Positions 1-7,832 of a stretch of 9,189 bases of DNA are shown piece by piece. Both the position numbers and the translations under genes were made by a program. The stretch lies in assembly GCA_009778415.1 (NCBI GenBank), contig WRJV01000252.1:1-9189 (forward strand), in the 5' to 3' direction. Origin of the DNA: Clostridiales bacterium (lineage in GTDB: Bacteria; Bacillota; Clostridia; Peptostreptococcales; Anaerovoracaceae). The notes under the pieces are model-generated. The model worked only from the letters and a program-made list of their open reading frames with translations, did not search any database and was not told where the DNA came from. Numbering within the stretch: position 1 is the stretch's first letter; the number at the start of each line of letters is the position of its first letter.

Positions 1-79
1 GTTAATATTTATTCATTTTCTGACACCTCAACTTCTGATAGCTGCTACAGAATATTATAGACACCGCTGTCTGCAAACA
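1..79. other. Left-edge intergenic stretch with a short inverted repeat and a -10-like hexamer
   Basis: No gene is supported here; all three minus-strand frames close within the stretch. On the minus strand a perfect TATAAT hexamer lies at 59-54, but nothing resembling TTGACA lies 16-18 nt upstream of it, where the sequence is only the T-run of the tRNA terminator. An imperfect palindrome AGACA-CCGC-TGTCT (59-72, 5-bp arms) touches the hexamer and could be an operator. Further on, GAGGTG precedes an ATG at 16-14 that opens a frame of only four codons (M-N-K-Y-stop). It may be the leader of a next transcription unit outside the window, but this is weak. Confidence 0.25.
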
Positions 80-114
80 AAAACCTTTGCAACTGTTGAA
101 ATTACAAAGGTTTT
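80..114 (-). terminator. Intrinsic terminator after tRNA-Thr (probably also ends addB read-through)
   Basis: Reading the minus strand, a perfect 10-bp stem AAAACCTTTG / CAAAGGTTTT (114-105 with 89-80) with a 15-nt loop starts two bases after the encoded CCA of the tRNA. It is followed by TGTTTG, so the transcript ends in a U-rich run. The A-tract before the stem means it might also act on plus-strand transcripts. No other terminator lies between addB and this point, so it is probably shared by the addB operon and the tRNA. Confidence 0.8.
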
Positions 115-116
115 CT

Positions 117-191
117 TGGAGCCACCGGTGAGAATCGAACTCACAACCTGTGCGTTACGAATGCACTGCTCTACCATTGAGCCACGGTGGC
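117..191 (-). tRNA. tRNA-Thr, anticodon CGU
   Basis: A complete 75-nt cloverleaf with encoded CCA reads on the minus strand. The acceptor stem GCCACCG/CGGTGGC is a perfect 7 bp, the D stem is GCTC/GAGC, the anticodon loop is TTCGTAA (U33, anticodon CGU, A37), the variable loop is AGGTT and the T arm is GTGAG-TTCGATT-CTCAC. The discriminator is U73, compatible with threonine tRNAs. It reads the codon ACG. The anticodon stem is GTGCA/CGCAC, so pair 31-39 is A-C rather than a Watson-Crick pair, and position 39 is C where the pseudouridine target U would pair with A31. The tRNA follows addB by 44 nt on the same strand, has a good promoter of its own and ends in an intrinsic terminator. Confidence 0.97.
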
Positions 192-210
192 AAATATCGG
201 CACTCTTTAT

Positions 211-239
211 ATTTTACTAAACCATTAGCTGTTCGTCAA
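211..239 (-). promoter_or_regulatory. Promoter for tRNA-Thr, overlapping the addB stop codon
   Basis: On the minus strand TTGACG (239-234) and TAAAAT (216-211) are separated by exactly 17 nt, a near-consensus sigma-A-type pair. Transcription would start near 205-203, about 12-14 nt before the tRNA 5' end. The -35 hexamer contains the TGA stop codon of addB (238-236), so the gene end and the promoter are fused. Confidence 0.7.
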
Positions 240-3200
240 ATGTTTTCGTATTTAAAACCGTCAAAATCTACGTCAAAATTGCACACGCCCCTGTAGCCGC
301 AATATGTGCAGGCCGTCATGTCCCCTGACCTTTTGGGGCGTACGCCGATGCAGCCGCCGAGCAGCTCTTCGCACAGGGCCTTGACCTTGTCGTCCACGGC
401 GGCTTGAAGCTCCGCGAACTCTGCTTCGCTTAAGAGGTTCCACTCGCTGTTGCCCTTCGTCTTGCCGTCTTTCAGCCTTCTTACCGGTATGATGCCGGAA
501 TAATCCTGAAAATCCCCCGCGATGCTGTCGATCACGGACGGTTTTCCTACAACGACTCCGTCCATGCGCCCGGTCTGTGCGTATTCGTCGATGGTGTAGT
601 AAAATACACCTGCCGGTTCAGCTTCCTGCCTTTGAGCCGCTTTCAAGTACAGCATCAGCTGCAGCCGCCACCCTGCCTTTGCTTCTGCAATGCTGAACTT
701 TTCCTTCCCCGACTTGTAGTCTATTATTTTGACGCTTCCATCGGCCAACGTGTCAACCCTGTCTATTTTCCCCTCTATCAGAACCTGCTTCCCGCCGCTC
801 AGCGAAACGGCGACTGCGGGCATGCTGCCTCCCTTATGGCTGTCCGGCCCACCGAACCTCGTCTCAAAATACATGCTTTTTATGTTGCCGCATCTCACAT
901 GCTGCACCAGTATCCACGCGTTTTCGCGGCACACGGCCTTTATCCTATCTGTCCGGTACGCCTCTTCGCTGCCCTGCGAAAACATGCCTTCCCTGTACGT
1001 GCTGGCTTCGTCGTCGATAAGCCTGCCCACCAAATCATCGCTTTCTTCCCTTGACAGCACCATCCACCTCGACCCGGGGCTTGTTATTTTCTTCCCGCGC
1101 TCCGTCAGCTCCTTTGAGAAGCGCATGATGCAGTTGTGGTAGACGTCCCCGATTTCCCTTCCCGCTATTTCAAAGACGCGGATTTCCTCCGGGGCGAGCC
1201 CGTAGTCCATGAAAAACGAAAATGGGCACCTCCCGTACTTTTCAAGCCTGGACGGGCTTATGGTCATGGCATCCTTGTCATGCTTGTACAGCCCTTCCAC
1301 TACCTCAAACGGAAGGCTTCCTTGGCTGTTTTTATAGAACAGCCCGTCTGCCATCAGCCTGTACCGGCGGCTTTCATTTTTTCTGTACCAGCTAGCCGCA
1401 CACTTCCATTCCTCAGCGAGCTGCTTTTCATAAACAAAGGCTTCCCGCAATGCGCCCGTCAAGTGCAACAGTGCGCTACCCCTGGACTGAATCAAGCGAG
1501 CCGGGTCGTTTTGGCTGATTATGTCTTTCTGAACCTCGATGCCTGGGAATATCTCTGTTAATTTGTCGAATATGGCAGATGCGCCCAATTTGCCGCCGTC
1601 GTTGTCAGAAATAGAGTGGCTCATCCAGAGGAACTGCCCGGGTTTTGACATGTTCCTGTAGATAGCTATCCGTTCCTCGTCAAGCCGCAACTCCTCCCTC
1701 CTGCACATCTCCACGCCCTGCTCAAAGAGCCATCCCTTTTCGTCGTCGCTCAAAAGGCCCTCTTTGGCCATAGCCGCCGGCAGGACGCCCTCGTTGGCGC
1801 CGATGACCAGCAGGGCTCTTATCCTGCCGACCCTCATCCTCTGCATCGTGCCAAGGAGCAGTCCGTCCGCTGTGGGCGGCAGCAGCCCGACCTCAACGGA
1901 CTCAAGGCCGGTTTTCAGCACTTCCGCGAATTCGCGCTGGCTCAGCTCTTCGTCGCCCAATATCTCAACGAGCTGATCGAAGACGCCCACTATGCTGCTC
2001 CATGTCTGCGCGGCTTCTTCCGCGAATTCAAAAAGGCTGCTTCCCGCTTCCAATGCGGCGCTTTCGAGCTTTTCCGGAATTTTCACAGTTTCGCTCAGGT
2101 AAAAATACAGGGCCTCCACCTTCTGCCGCACCGTCTTCGCTTTTGCAAAGGCCGCCTCAAATTCAGCCAAGCAGCCGGCGATTTCTTTTCTGCTGGCTTC
2201 CAGCTCGGAAAAAGCCTCGCCGTATTCGTCAAAGCCTTTTGAAAATTCCTTTTTCCACATGCTTCCCTTTATTTTGTACTTTACCGAATAGTTTTCAAGC
2301 TCCTCGTATCTGCTGGCAGGCATGCCTGTCATGCCCGATTTGAGCATGCAGAAAATATCCGAGGTGCGGCATCCGTTAATGGCGGCACCCATAAGCGACA
2401 GCACAAACCGCACCGCTGCGTTGTGCATCAAGCTCCTCTTTTGATCGACAAAGACGTCTATGCCGTACTCTGAAAATGTGCGCTTGACTATGCGGGCCCG
2501 TTCGTCCATGTCGTTGCATATTAGGGCGATGTCCTTGTACGCAAGCCCGTGCTCCCTGACCAGCTCCGACACAAACGCCGCCGCAGACTCTATCTCGCTG
2601 TGGGGGTTTGCCGCTCTTACAAGGGTGACCCCCTCATAGCCGCTCCCATCACAGTCCTCCTGCGGGGCAGTGGGCAACGCAAACAGCTCCCTTTCGACAG
2701 CCATAAGTGCTTCCCCTTTTTCCCCCCTCCCTTTTGCGTATGCTGCAGGGACAGGGCAGGATTCCCATGGCACGCCGGACTCTGCCGCAAGCTCTGCCAT
2801 CCTCGCTATCATCCTGCCTGTGACCTGGAAAATTTCACTGTCCTTCCCGGCATCGTCGTATGTGAGCAAAATGTTCGTTTCACGGGCGCATTTCATCATT
2901 TCTTTCAGCAATTCCTGGTTTTTGGGCGTGAAATAATCGAACCCATGCACCCAGACGCTGCTGCCGCGCACCAGCTTGGAATCGTTGATTTTCGACGTGA
3001 ACAGCTCCAGATAGTCTTCGCCGTCCAAGTACTTGCCTTTTGTGCATTGCTCGTAGCTGCTGTAAAGAAGATGGATGTCGGTGAGCTTTTGTTTCAGAAT
3101 GGAATCCCCCGGCATGCCTTCGATGGACGCCAGAAGGCTCTCGGGGGTGGTGTTGTACTGCTTCATCTCGTATATCAGGTCGTTTGCCATCTGTGAAAAA

Positions 3201-3532
3201 GAAGCAAGCTTGCTGCTGTTTCTGAACAGTTTGAGCTTGCCCCTGTTTTCCGCAGTTATTTTTGTGATGAGCATGCGGCGCCCGCATTGGTCCACAGCGG
3301 CCTTTCTGCTGCCGCCCGTTTCTTTGAGGACCCTTGCTCCCAGCCTTGAGAAGCTTAAAACTTCCAGGTCCATGAAGCCTTTTGTTTCAAGGTAGTGGAA
3401 AGCCTCCTTTTCCGCCTGCAGGGTGAATTGGTCGGGTACGAGCAGCAGGGTCATCCCTTTTGCCCCCTTGATGGCGTCAAACATGTATTTTTCTTTGTCT
3501 AGGCTTTCCCTGCCGAAGTGGATTTTTAGCAT
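236..3532 (-). CDS. addB: AddB, ATP-dependent helicase/nuclease subunit B
   Basis: AddB is one half of the AddAB (RexAB) enzyme that resects double-strand breaks up to Chi sites for RecA-dependent repair. The 1098-residue product has the family size. A UvrD-like inactive helicase core fills the first two thirds, with a helicase-type segment around ANPHSEIESA. The C-terminal RecB-family nuclease shows GKIDRVD (D924) and IIDYKSG (D938, K940). Four cysteines that bind the 4Fe-4S pin are present: C769 in the RCPFSFF segment, and C1075, C1078 and C1084 in C-x2-C-x5-C. The N-terminal Walker A, usually GRAGSGK[ST] in Bacillus-type AddB, has decayed to GRESLDKE; the lysine remains, but later glycines and the Ser/Thr are lost. 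The ATG at 3532 is chosen; a TTG at 3535 sits directly before it and is better spaced (7 nt against 10 nt) from GAGG, so the start may be TTG. It lies 13-16 nt after ppaX. No addA follows, only the tRNA. Confidence 0.93.
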   Translation of the reverse strand: MLKIHFGRESLDKEKYMFDAIKGAKGMTLLLVPDQFTLQAEKEAFHYLETKGFMDLEVLSFSRLGARVLKETGGSRKAAVDQCGRRMLITKITAENRGKLKLFRNSSKLASFSQMANDLIYEMKQYNTTPESLLASIEGMPGDSILKQKLTDIHLLYSSYEQCTKGKYLDGEDYLELFTSKINDSKLVRGSSVWVHGFDYFTPKNQELLKEMMKCARETNILLTYDDAGKDSEIFQVTGRMIARMAELAAESGVPWESCPVPAAYAKGRGEKGEALMAVERELFALPTAPQEDCDGSGYEGVTLVRAANPHSEIESAAAFVSELVREHGLAYKDIALICNDMDERARIVKRTFSEYGIDVFVDQKRSLMHNAAVRFVLSLMGAAINGCRTSDIFCMLKSGMTGMPASRYEELENYSVKYKIKGSMWKKEFSKGFDEYGEAFSELEASRKEIAGCLAEFEAAFAKAKTVRQKVEALYFYLSETVKIPEKLESAALEAGSSLFEFAEEAAQTWSSIVGVFDQLVEILGDEELSQREFAEVLKTGLESVEVGLLPPTADGLLLGTMQRMRVGRIRALLVIGANEGVLPAAMAKEGLLSDDEKGWLFEQGVEMCRREELRLDEERIAIYRNMSKPGQFLWMSHSISDNDGGKLGASAIFDKLTEIFPGIEVQKDIISQNDPARLIQSRGSALLHLTGALREAFVYEKQLAEEWKCAASWYRKNESRRYRLMADGLFYKNSQGSLPFEVVEGLYKHDKDAMTISPSRLEKYGRCPFSFFMDYGLAPEEIRVFEIAGREIGDVYHNCIMRFSKELTERGKKITSPGSRWMVLSREESDDLVGRLIDDEASTYREGMFSQGSEEAYRTDRIKAVCRENAWILVQHVRCGNIKSMYFETRFGGPDSHKGGSMPAVAVSLSGGKQVLIEGKIDRVDTLADGSVKIIDYKSGKEKFSIAEAKAGWRLQLMLYLKAAQRQEAEPAGVFYYTIDEYAQTGRMDGVVVGKPSVIDSIAGDFQDYSGIIPVRRLKDGKTKGNSEWNLLSEAEFAELQAAVDDKVKALCEELLGGCIGVRPKRSGDMTACTYCGYRGVCNFDVDFDGFKYENI

Positions 3533-3548
3533 CAAGACCCGTCCTCGA

Positions 3549-4202
3549 TTATTCCCTTGACAGAATGTCCAGCAGTTCGCCCGCCGTTTTGATTATGTAG
3601 TCGGGAGCGCTTCCCTCTGCCTTTTCTTCTTCTTGAACCGCCAGCGACCAACCCACAAGCACCGATTTCACGCCTGCGTTCTTCGCGCACAGTATGTCGT
3701 ACATCGTGTCGCCAAGCATGATGCTCTCTTCAGGCTTTGAACCAAGCTTGCCCAGGGTTATGTTGACAGGCTCCGGATCTGGTTTGTGCCTAGCTGTGTC
3801 TTCGCAGGTTACCACTGCGTCGAAATACTCCTTTATCCTGTATTGCTCAAGCCCTTCCATGGTGGTCTTCTTCAGCCGCGACGTCACAAGCCCCAGTTTG
3901 TAGCCCCGCGCTTTCAGCGCTTCGAGGAGCTCGCGCATTCCCGGGAACAGTTTTATCATGTCGCCGAAATTGTTGTAGTGGAAGCTTCTGTATATGGCGA
4001 CAGCTTCGCCCGGGTCCATGTGCGGAAACAGCTTTGCCATTGTGTGGTCAAGCGGTTCCCCAAAGGTCTTTACTATATCCGCAACCGGCCTTTCCTTGCC
4101 TTCGATGGTCCTGAAGGTATGCTGCCACGATCCGATGATCACGGAGTTTGTGTCCATCACCGTCCCGTCAAAATCAAAAAGCACTGTGTTGGTTTTAGCC
4201 AT
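3549..4202 (-). CDS. ppaX: HAD-family hydrolase, probable pyrophosphatase PpaX
   Basis: This 217-residue cytosolic HAD phosphatase carries all four motifs: I, DFDGT with nucleophile D10 and acid/base D12; II, VTSR (T107/S108); III, K140 in the HKPDPEP segment; and IV, GDTMYDI with D165 and D169 for Mg2+. A helical cap lies between motifs I and II (about residues 15-85). Length, the PDPEPV segment and the GDxxxDI..KNAG run closely resemble Bacillus PpaX, which hydrolyses the pyrophosphate released by HPr(Ser-P) dephosphorylation; phosphoglycolate phosphatase (Gph) is the main alternative. No hprK or lgt neighbour is present to confirm the PpaX role. The ATG lies 13 nt after the stop of the upstream decarboxylase gene, preceded by a weak GGCGGTG, so translation is probably coupled. 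Family is certain; the substrate is inferred. Confidence 0.85.
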   Translation of the reverse strand: MAKTNTVLFDFDGTVMDTNSVIIGSWQHTFRTIEGKERPVADIVKTFGEPLDHTMAKLFPHMDPGEAVAIYRSFHYNNFGDMIKLFPGMRELLEALKARGYKLGLVTSRLKKTTMEGLEQYRIKEYFDAVVTCEDTARHKPDPEPVNITLGKLGSKPEESIMLGDTMYDILCAKNAGVKSVLVGWSLAVQEEEKAEGSAPDYIIKTAGELLDILSRE

Positions 4203-4215
4203 GACGCACCGCCGG

Positions 4216-5427
4216 CTAAGCCATGACTACGAAATCGTTGAACATCGAAAACATGACTGCGGCAGACACCGCAGAGCCGATGACCCCCGCAACGTTGGGC
4301 CCCATCGCGTGCATCAGCAGGAAGTTGGCGGGGTTGTCTTTCTGTCCTACCATCTGCGAAACGCGGGCAGCCATCGGAACCGCAGAAACTCCGGCAGACC
4401 CGATGAGCGGGTTTATCTTGCCCCCTGTGACCACGTTCATGAGCTTTGCAAGGAGCACACCCGCCGCCGTCCCGAAACCAAAGGCGACTATCCCAAGCAG
4501 CACGATCATCAGTGTCTTTGCGACGAGGAAGGTTTCACCCACAGCGGACGCCCCCACTGCAAGCCCCAGAAGTATCGTTACTATGTTTATGAGCGCGTTT
4601 GCCGCAGTGTCAGAAAGCCTCAGAGTCCTCCCGCATTCTTTGAAGAGGTTGCCCAGCATCAGCATGCCCAGCAGGGGCGCGGCAGGCGGAAGTATTATTA
4701 TTACGATGATAGAAACCATGATCGGGAACAGTATCTTTTCCCTCTGGCTGACAAACCTGAGCTGGTCCATCTTGATCATGCGCTCTTTTTTAGTGGTGAA
4801 CAGCTTCATGATGGGCGGCTGGATGACTGGAACCAGTGCCATGTACGAGTATGCCGCCACTGCCACTGCACCCAGTATCACCGGCGCCAGTTTCGTTGTA
4901 AGCCAAATTGCCGTCGGGCCGTCTGCCCCTCCAATGATCCCTATTGACGCCGCCTCCTGCGCCGTAAACCCTGCATCCTTCAGGAAAATCCAGCTAAGCA
5001 TAGATCCGAAGAACGCCACGAAAATGCCGAACTGCGCAGCGGCGCCCAAAAGCAGCGACTTCGGGTTTGCGATCAGCGGGCCAAAGTCCGTCATTGCCCC
5101 AACGCCGAGGAATATCAGCGACGGGAAAAAAGGCTTGAGCAGGTAGAACCCCTGCAGGAGCCCGAGGTTCATCATCCTGCCGGATAGGCCCTCCGTGATA
5201 AGGTTGCCATAGTCGTCAAAAATGGTCTGGCTGAATATGGGGCTGCCCGGAAGGTTTGAAAGGAGCATCCCAAAAGCTATCGGAACCAAAAGAAGCGGCT
5301 CAAACCCTTTGCCTATGGCCAGGTAAAGGAAAACAAGAGCCACAACTACCATGACCAAAGAACGCCATTCGTTAAAATGCGCAAACCCTGTTTCTGCCAT
5401 CAGCTTTGAAAATGTTTCTAAAATCAT
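4216..5427 (-). CDS. Na+-translocating decarboxylase beta subunit (OadB/GcdB/MmdB family)
   Basis: This 403-residue polytopic membrane protein belongs to the beta subunits that decarboxylate carboxybiotin and pump Na+ outward in oxaloacetate, glutaconyl-CoA or methylmalonyl-CoA decarboxylases. The diagnostic GGADGPTAI motif holds D169, and NPLIGSAGVSAVPMAAR holds N339, G343, S348 and R355. These match Klebsiella OadB D203, N373, G377, S382 and R389 as I recall them, all with the same offset of 34, so the ion pathway appears intact. Hydrophobic segments cover most of the chain, with a charged cytoplasmic stretch near 212-232. The ATG follows AAAGGAGA at about 10 nt. No carboxyltransferase, biotin carrier or gamma subunit gene is adjacent, so the substrate cannot be assigned and I give no symbol. 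It is the first gene of the operon that continues with ppaX and addB. Confidence 0.93.
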   Translation of the reverse strand: MILETFSKLMAETGFAHFNEWRSLVMVVVALVFLYLAIGKGFEPLLLVPIAFGMLLSNLPGSPIFSQTIFDDYGNLITEGLSGRMMNLGLLQGFYLLKPFFPSLIFLGVGAMTDFGPLIANPKSLLLGAAAQFGIFVAFFGSMLSWIFLKDAGFTAQEAASIGIIGGADGPTAIWLTTKLAPVILGAVAVAAYSYMALVPVIQPPIMKLFTTKKERMIKMDQLRFVSQREKILFPIMVSIIVIIILPPAAPLLGMLMLGNLFKECGRTLRLSDTAANALINIVTILLGLAVGASAVGETFLVAKTLMIVLLGIVAFGFGTAAGVLLAKLMNVVTGGKINPLIGSAGVSAVPMAARVSQMVGQKDNPANFLLMHAMGPNVAGVIGSAVSAAVMFSMFNDFVVMA

Positions 5428-5467
5428 TTATCGCAGTCTCCTTTACAAAAAATATCACAACATGGAA

Positions 5468-5496
5468 ATAGTAACACATCGCCTTTGCCAATTCAA
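5468..5496 (-). promoter_or_regulatory. Candidate promoter for the decarboxylase-beta/ppaX/addB operon
   Basis: On the minus strand TTGAAT (5496-5491) and TACTAT (5473-5468) are spaced by 17 nt in the 101-nt gap after tex. Transcription would start near 5461, leaving a leader of about 34 nt that contains AAAGGAGA. No clear terminator closes tex in this gap, so read-through from tex is also possible. Confidence 0.5.
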
Positions 5497-5528
5497 GCTC
5501 CATCCCTGATTAATACTGTATACATCGT

Positions 5529-7790
5529 TTACTGTTTTTTCATCGTCAGCCTGGTTTTCTGCCTGTCGTAGTCGATCTCGAGAATCCTCACTTTCACCGT
5601 GTCCCCAACAGACACCACGTCCATGGGGTGGTTGATGAACCTGTCGCTCATCTCCGATATGTGGACGAGCCCGTCGTTTTTCACCCCTATGTCGACAAAC
5701 GCCCCGAAGTCGACCACGTTCCTGACGGTCCCTTCAAGCTCCATCCCTATCTTGAGGTCTTCGATGCTCCTCACGTCGCTTCGGAACACTACCGGAGGCG
5801 CCCCCTCCCTCGGGTCGCGGCCCGGTTTTTTGATTTCGTCTATTATGTCACGCAGCGTCATCAGCCCAAGGCCGATGTCCTCCGCCATTTTTTCGACGCT
5901 CTTGCCGAGGTGCTTCTTAGAATCCTCGCCTCCTGCCATCAGCGCGGCGAGGGCTGCAAGCCCCTGGCCTCTTGTGCTTCCAGCCTTTTTGGCGGTTTCT
6001 GCCGGGTACGCCCTGCAGATCCTGTCCTCTATGTCCCTCACGCCGCCTTTTGCTATGTCAGCCTTGTCTATCCCCAGCTTGCTCAGCATCATGTCTGCAG
6101 CGCCGTAGGACTCAGGGTGTACCGACGTTCCGTCAAGCGGGTTCGCCCCTTCGGCGATCCTCATGAACCCGGCGCACTGGTTGAACGTCTTTTCGCCGAG
6201 TTTTGCAACTTTCTTCAGTTCCTTCCTGTCGCTGAACTTGCCGTTTTCTTCCCTGTACGAGACTATGTTTTTCGCTATCCCCATGTTTATCCCGGCAATG
6301 TAAGACAGCAGCGACGGCGAAGCCGTGTTCAGGTCCACCCCCACCCTGTTCACGCAGTCCTCCACCACGTTGGTGAGCGCGTTGTCCAAGTTCGCCTGGT
6401 TGATGTCGTGCTGGTATTGCCCTACGCCAATATGCTTTGGCGAGATTTTGACCAGCTCCGCAAGCGGGTCCTGCAGCCTCCTGCCCAGCGACATCGCGCC
6501 CCTCGTCGTCACGTCCAGGTCGGGGTATTCTTCCGACGCCAGCTTTGAAGCCGAATAGACGGACGCGCCCGCCTCGTTTACTATCGTGTAGCTGATGTTG
6601 TACTTGTATTTTTTAATGAAGTTCGCCACGACCTCCTCGGTTTCCCTTGAAGCAGTGCCGTTTCCGACGACAATCACGTTTGTTTTGAATTTTTCGACGA
6701 GTTTCCTCAGCGTAGCCTCCGCGCCGGCAACGTCGTTTTTCGGCTCTGTGGGGTAAATAGTCGTGTAAGCGAGCAGTTTGCCTGTCTCGTTCAGCACGGC
6801 GACTTTGCATCCGGTCCGGTAGCCTGGGTCAATGCTGATGATCCTTGCACCGGCGACCGGGGGGACCATGAGAAGTTTTTCGGTGTTTTTCGCGAAAATC
6901 TTGACAGCTTCGGCTTCTGCCCTTTCAGTGAGCGTATTTCGCATCTCCCTTTCGATGGACGGCGCTATCAGCCTCTTGTACGAGTCCGCAACCACTTCTT
7001 TCAGAAGGTCTGTGAAGATCGACGCTTCGTTTTTAATGACTTCGCCTTCGATGAGTTTCGTCATCTCCTCGAAAACCAGCGTGATTTTTATCTTCAGCTT
7101 CTTTTCGCTTTCGCCCCGGTTGATGGCAAGCACCCTATGGTCGGGAATCTTTGATATCGGCTCCTGGTACTCGTAGTACATGTCGTAGACGGTTTTTTCT
7201 TCGGGCTTGACCGCCTCGCTTGTAAGTATGCCAGACCGCATCGTCTTTTCCCGGATCAGCGCGGTGATTTCCGGGTGGTCGGCAACGTTCTCCGCTATGA
7301 TGTCCATGGCGCCGGAAACTGCCTCTGCCGCGTTCGCGACGCCTTTTTCCTTGTCCACGTAGTCTGCGGCTATTTCCAGTATGGAGCCTTCGGTAAGCTC
7401 CTGTGCCGCAAAGATGACGGCGAGGGGTTCCAGCCCTTTTTCCCTGGCTTTTGACGCCCTGGTGGCTTTTTTCTGTTTGAAGGGCTTGTACAGGTCTTCC
7501 ACTCTCTGCAGGACTTCGGCTTTTTCAATCTGCTCTCTCAGCTCGTCCGTGAGTTTGCCCTGCTCGTCGATGAGCCTTATGACTTCTGCTTTCCGCTCCG
7601 CCAAGTTGTTCAGGTACGTGAGCCTGCTGTCAAGGTCCCTCAGCACTACGTCGGACATGGCGCCCGTGACCTCTTTCCTGTACCTGGCTATGAACGGTAT
7701 CGTGTTCCCGTCCTCGATCAAAGCCACCGTGTTTTGCACTATAGCCAAGTTGAGGCCGAATTCCTTTGCCAATGTTTCGTTTATGTTCAT
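5529..7790 (-). CDS. tex: Tex, S1 RNA-binding transcription accessory protein
   Basis: The 753-residue product has the full Tex layout: an N-terminal helical Tex_N region (about 1-200), an RNase H-like YqgF domain opening at IISIDPGYRTG (D321) to about residue 440, tandem helix-hairpin-helix motifs (about 461-545, with VNRVGVDLNTAS), and a C-terminal S1 domain (about 681-751, DFGAFVDIG and DGLVHISEMS). Tex binds nucleic acid in the cytoplasm and affects transcription and stress tolerance; its exact role is not settled. The start is the ATG at 7790 because AGGAG lies 4 nt upstream and the protein then begins MNINETLAKEFGL, as expected for the family. An in-frame GTG at 7844 would add 18 residues unlike Tex and has no ribosome site. 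A stretch of about 40-50 residues rich in Gly, Ala and Lys (about 575-625), between HhH and S1, looks longer than in E. coli Tex. It lies 66 nt after prfB. Confidence 0.95.
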   Translation of the reverse strand: MNINETLAKEFGLNLAIVQNTVALIEDGNTIPFIARYRKEVTGAMSDVVLRDLDSRLTYLNNLAERKAEVIRLIDEQGKLTDELREQIEKAEVLQRVEDLYKPFKQKKATRASKAREKGLEPLAVIFAAQELTEGSILEIAADYVDKEKGVANAAEAVSGAMDIIAENVADHPEITALIREKTMRSGILTSEAVKPEEKTVYDMYYEYQEPISKIPDHRVLAINRGESEKKLKIKITLVFEEMTKLIEGEVIKNEASIFTDLLKEVVADSYKRLIAPSIEREMRNTLTERAEAEAVKIFAKNTEKLLMVPPVAGARIISIDPGYRTGCKVAVLNETGKLLAYTTIYPTEPKNDVAGAEATLRKLVEKFKTNVIVVGNGTASRETEEVVANFIKKYKYNISYTIVNEAGASVYSASKLASEEYPDLDVTTRGAMSLGRRLQDPLAELVKISPKHIGVGQYQHDINQANLDNALTNVVEDCVNRVGVDLNTASPSLLSYIAGINMGIAKNIVSYREENGKFSDRKELKKVAKLGEKTFNQCAGFMRIAEGANPLDGTSVHPESYGAADMMLSKLGIDKADIAKGGVRDIEDRICRAYPAETAKKAGSTRGQGLAALAALMAGGEDSKKHLGKSVEKMAEDIGLGLMTLRDIIDEIKKPGRDPREGAPPVVFRSDVRSIEDLKIGMELEGTVRNVVDFGAFVDIGVKNDGLVHISEMSDRFINHPMDVVSVGDTVKVRILEIDYDRQKTRLTMKKQ

Positions 7791-7811
7791 TTCTCTCCTG
7801 CGCAATCCCTC

Positions 7812-7832
7812 AAACGCGGGCTGTCGCCCACG
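7812..7832 (-). other. GC-rich hairpin between prfB and tex, weak terminator or attenuator
   Basis: On the minus strand CGTGGGC-GACA-GCCCGCG forms a 7-bp stem (one G-U pair) with a tetraloop, followed by only TTTG. The U-run is too short for an efficient intrinsic terminator. Just upstream, ACGCA-G-TGCGT and GCGT-GTGT-ACGC can form alternative small stems that compete with each other and partly with this one. It may reduce rather than stop read-through from prfB to tex. Confidence 0.35.

Noticed and set aside
2549..3196. 215-codon plus-strand frame opposite addB
   Set aside because: Shadow of the strongly supported addB frame; no motif or start signal.
3994..5146. Two long plus-strand open frames (over 300 codons each) opposite the decarboxylase gene and ppaX
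   Set aside because: They are antisense shadows of well-supported genes; the translations are low-complexity (His/Arg/Tyr-rich or Ser/Pro/Ala-rich), match no family and lack ribosome sites.
5628..6548. 306-codon plus-strand open frame opposite tex
   Set aside because: It mirrors the codon bias of tex, and the Val/His/Arg-rich product resembles no known protein.
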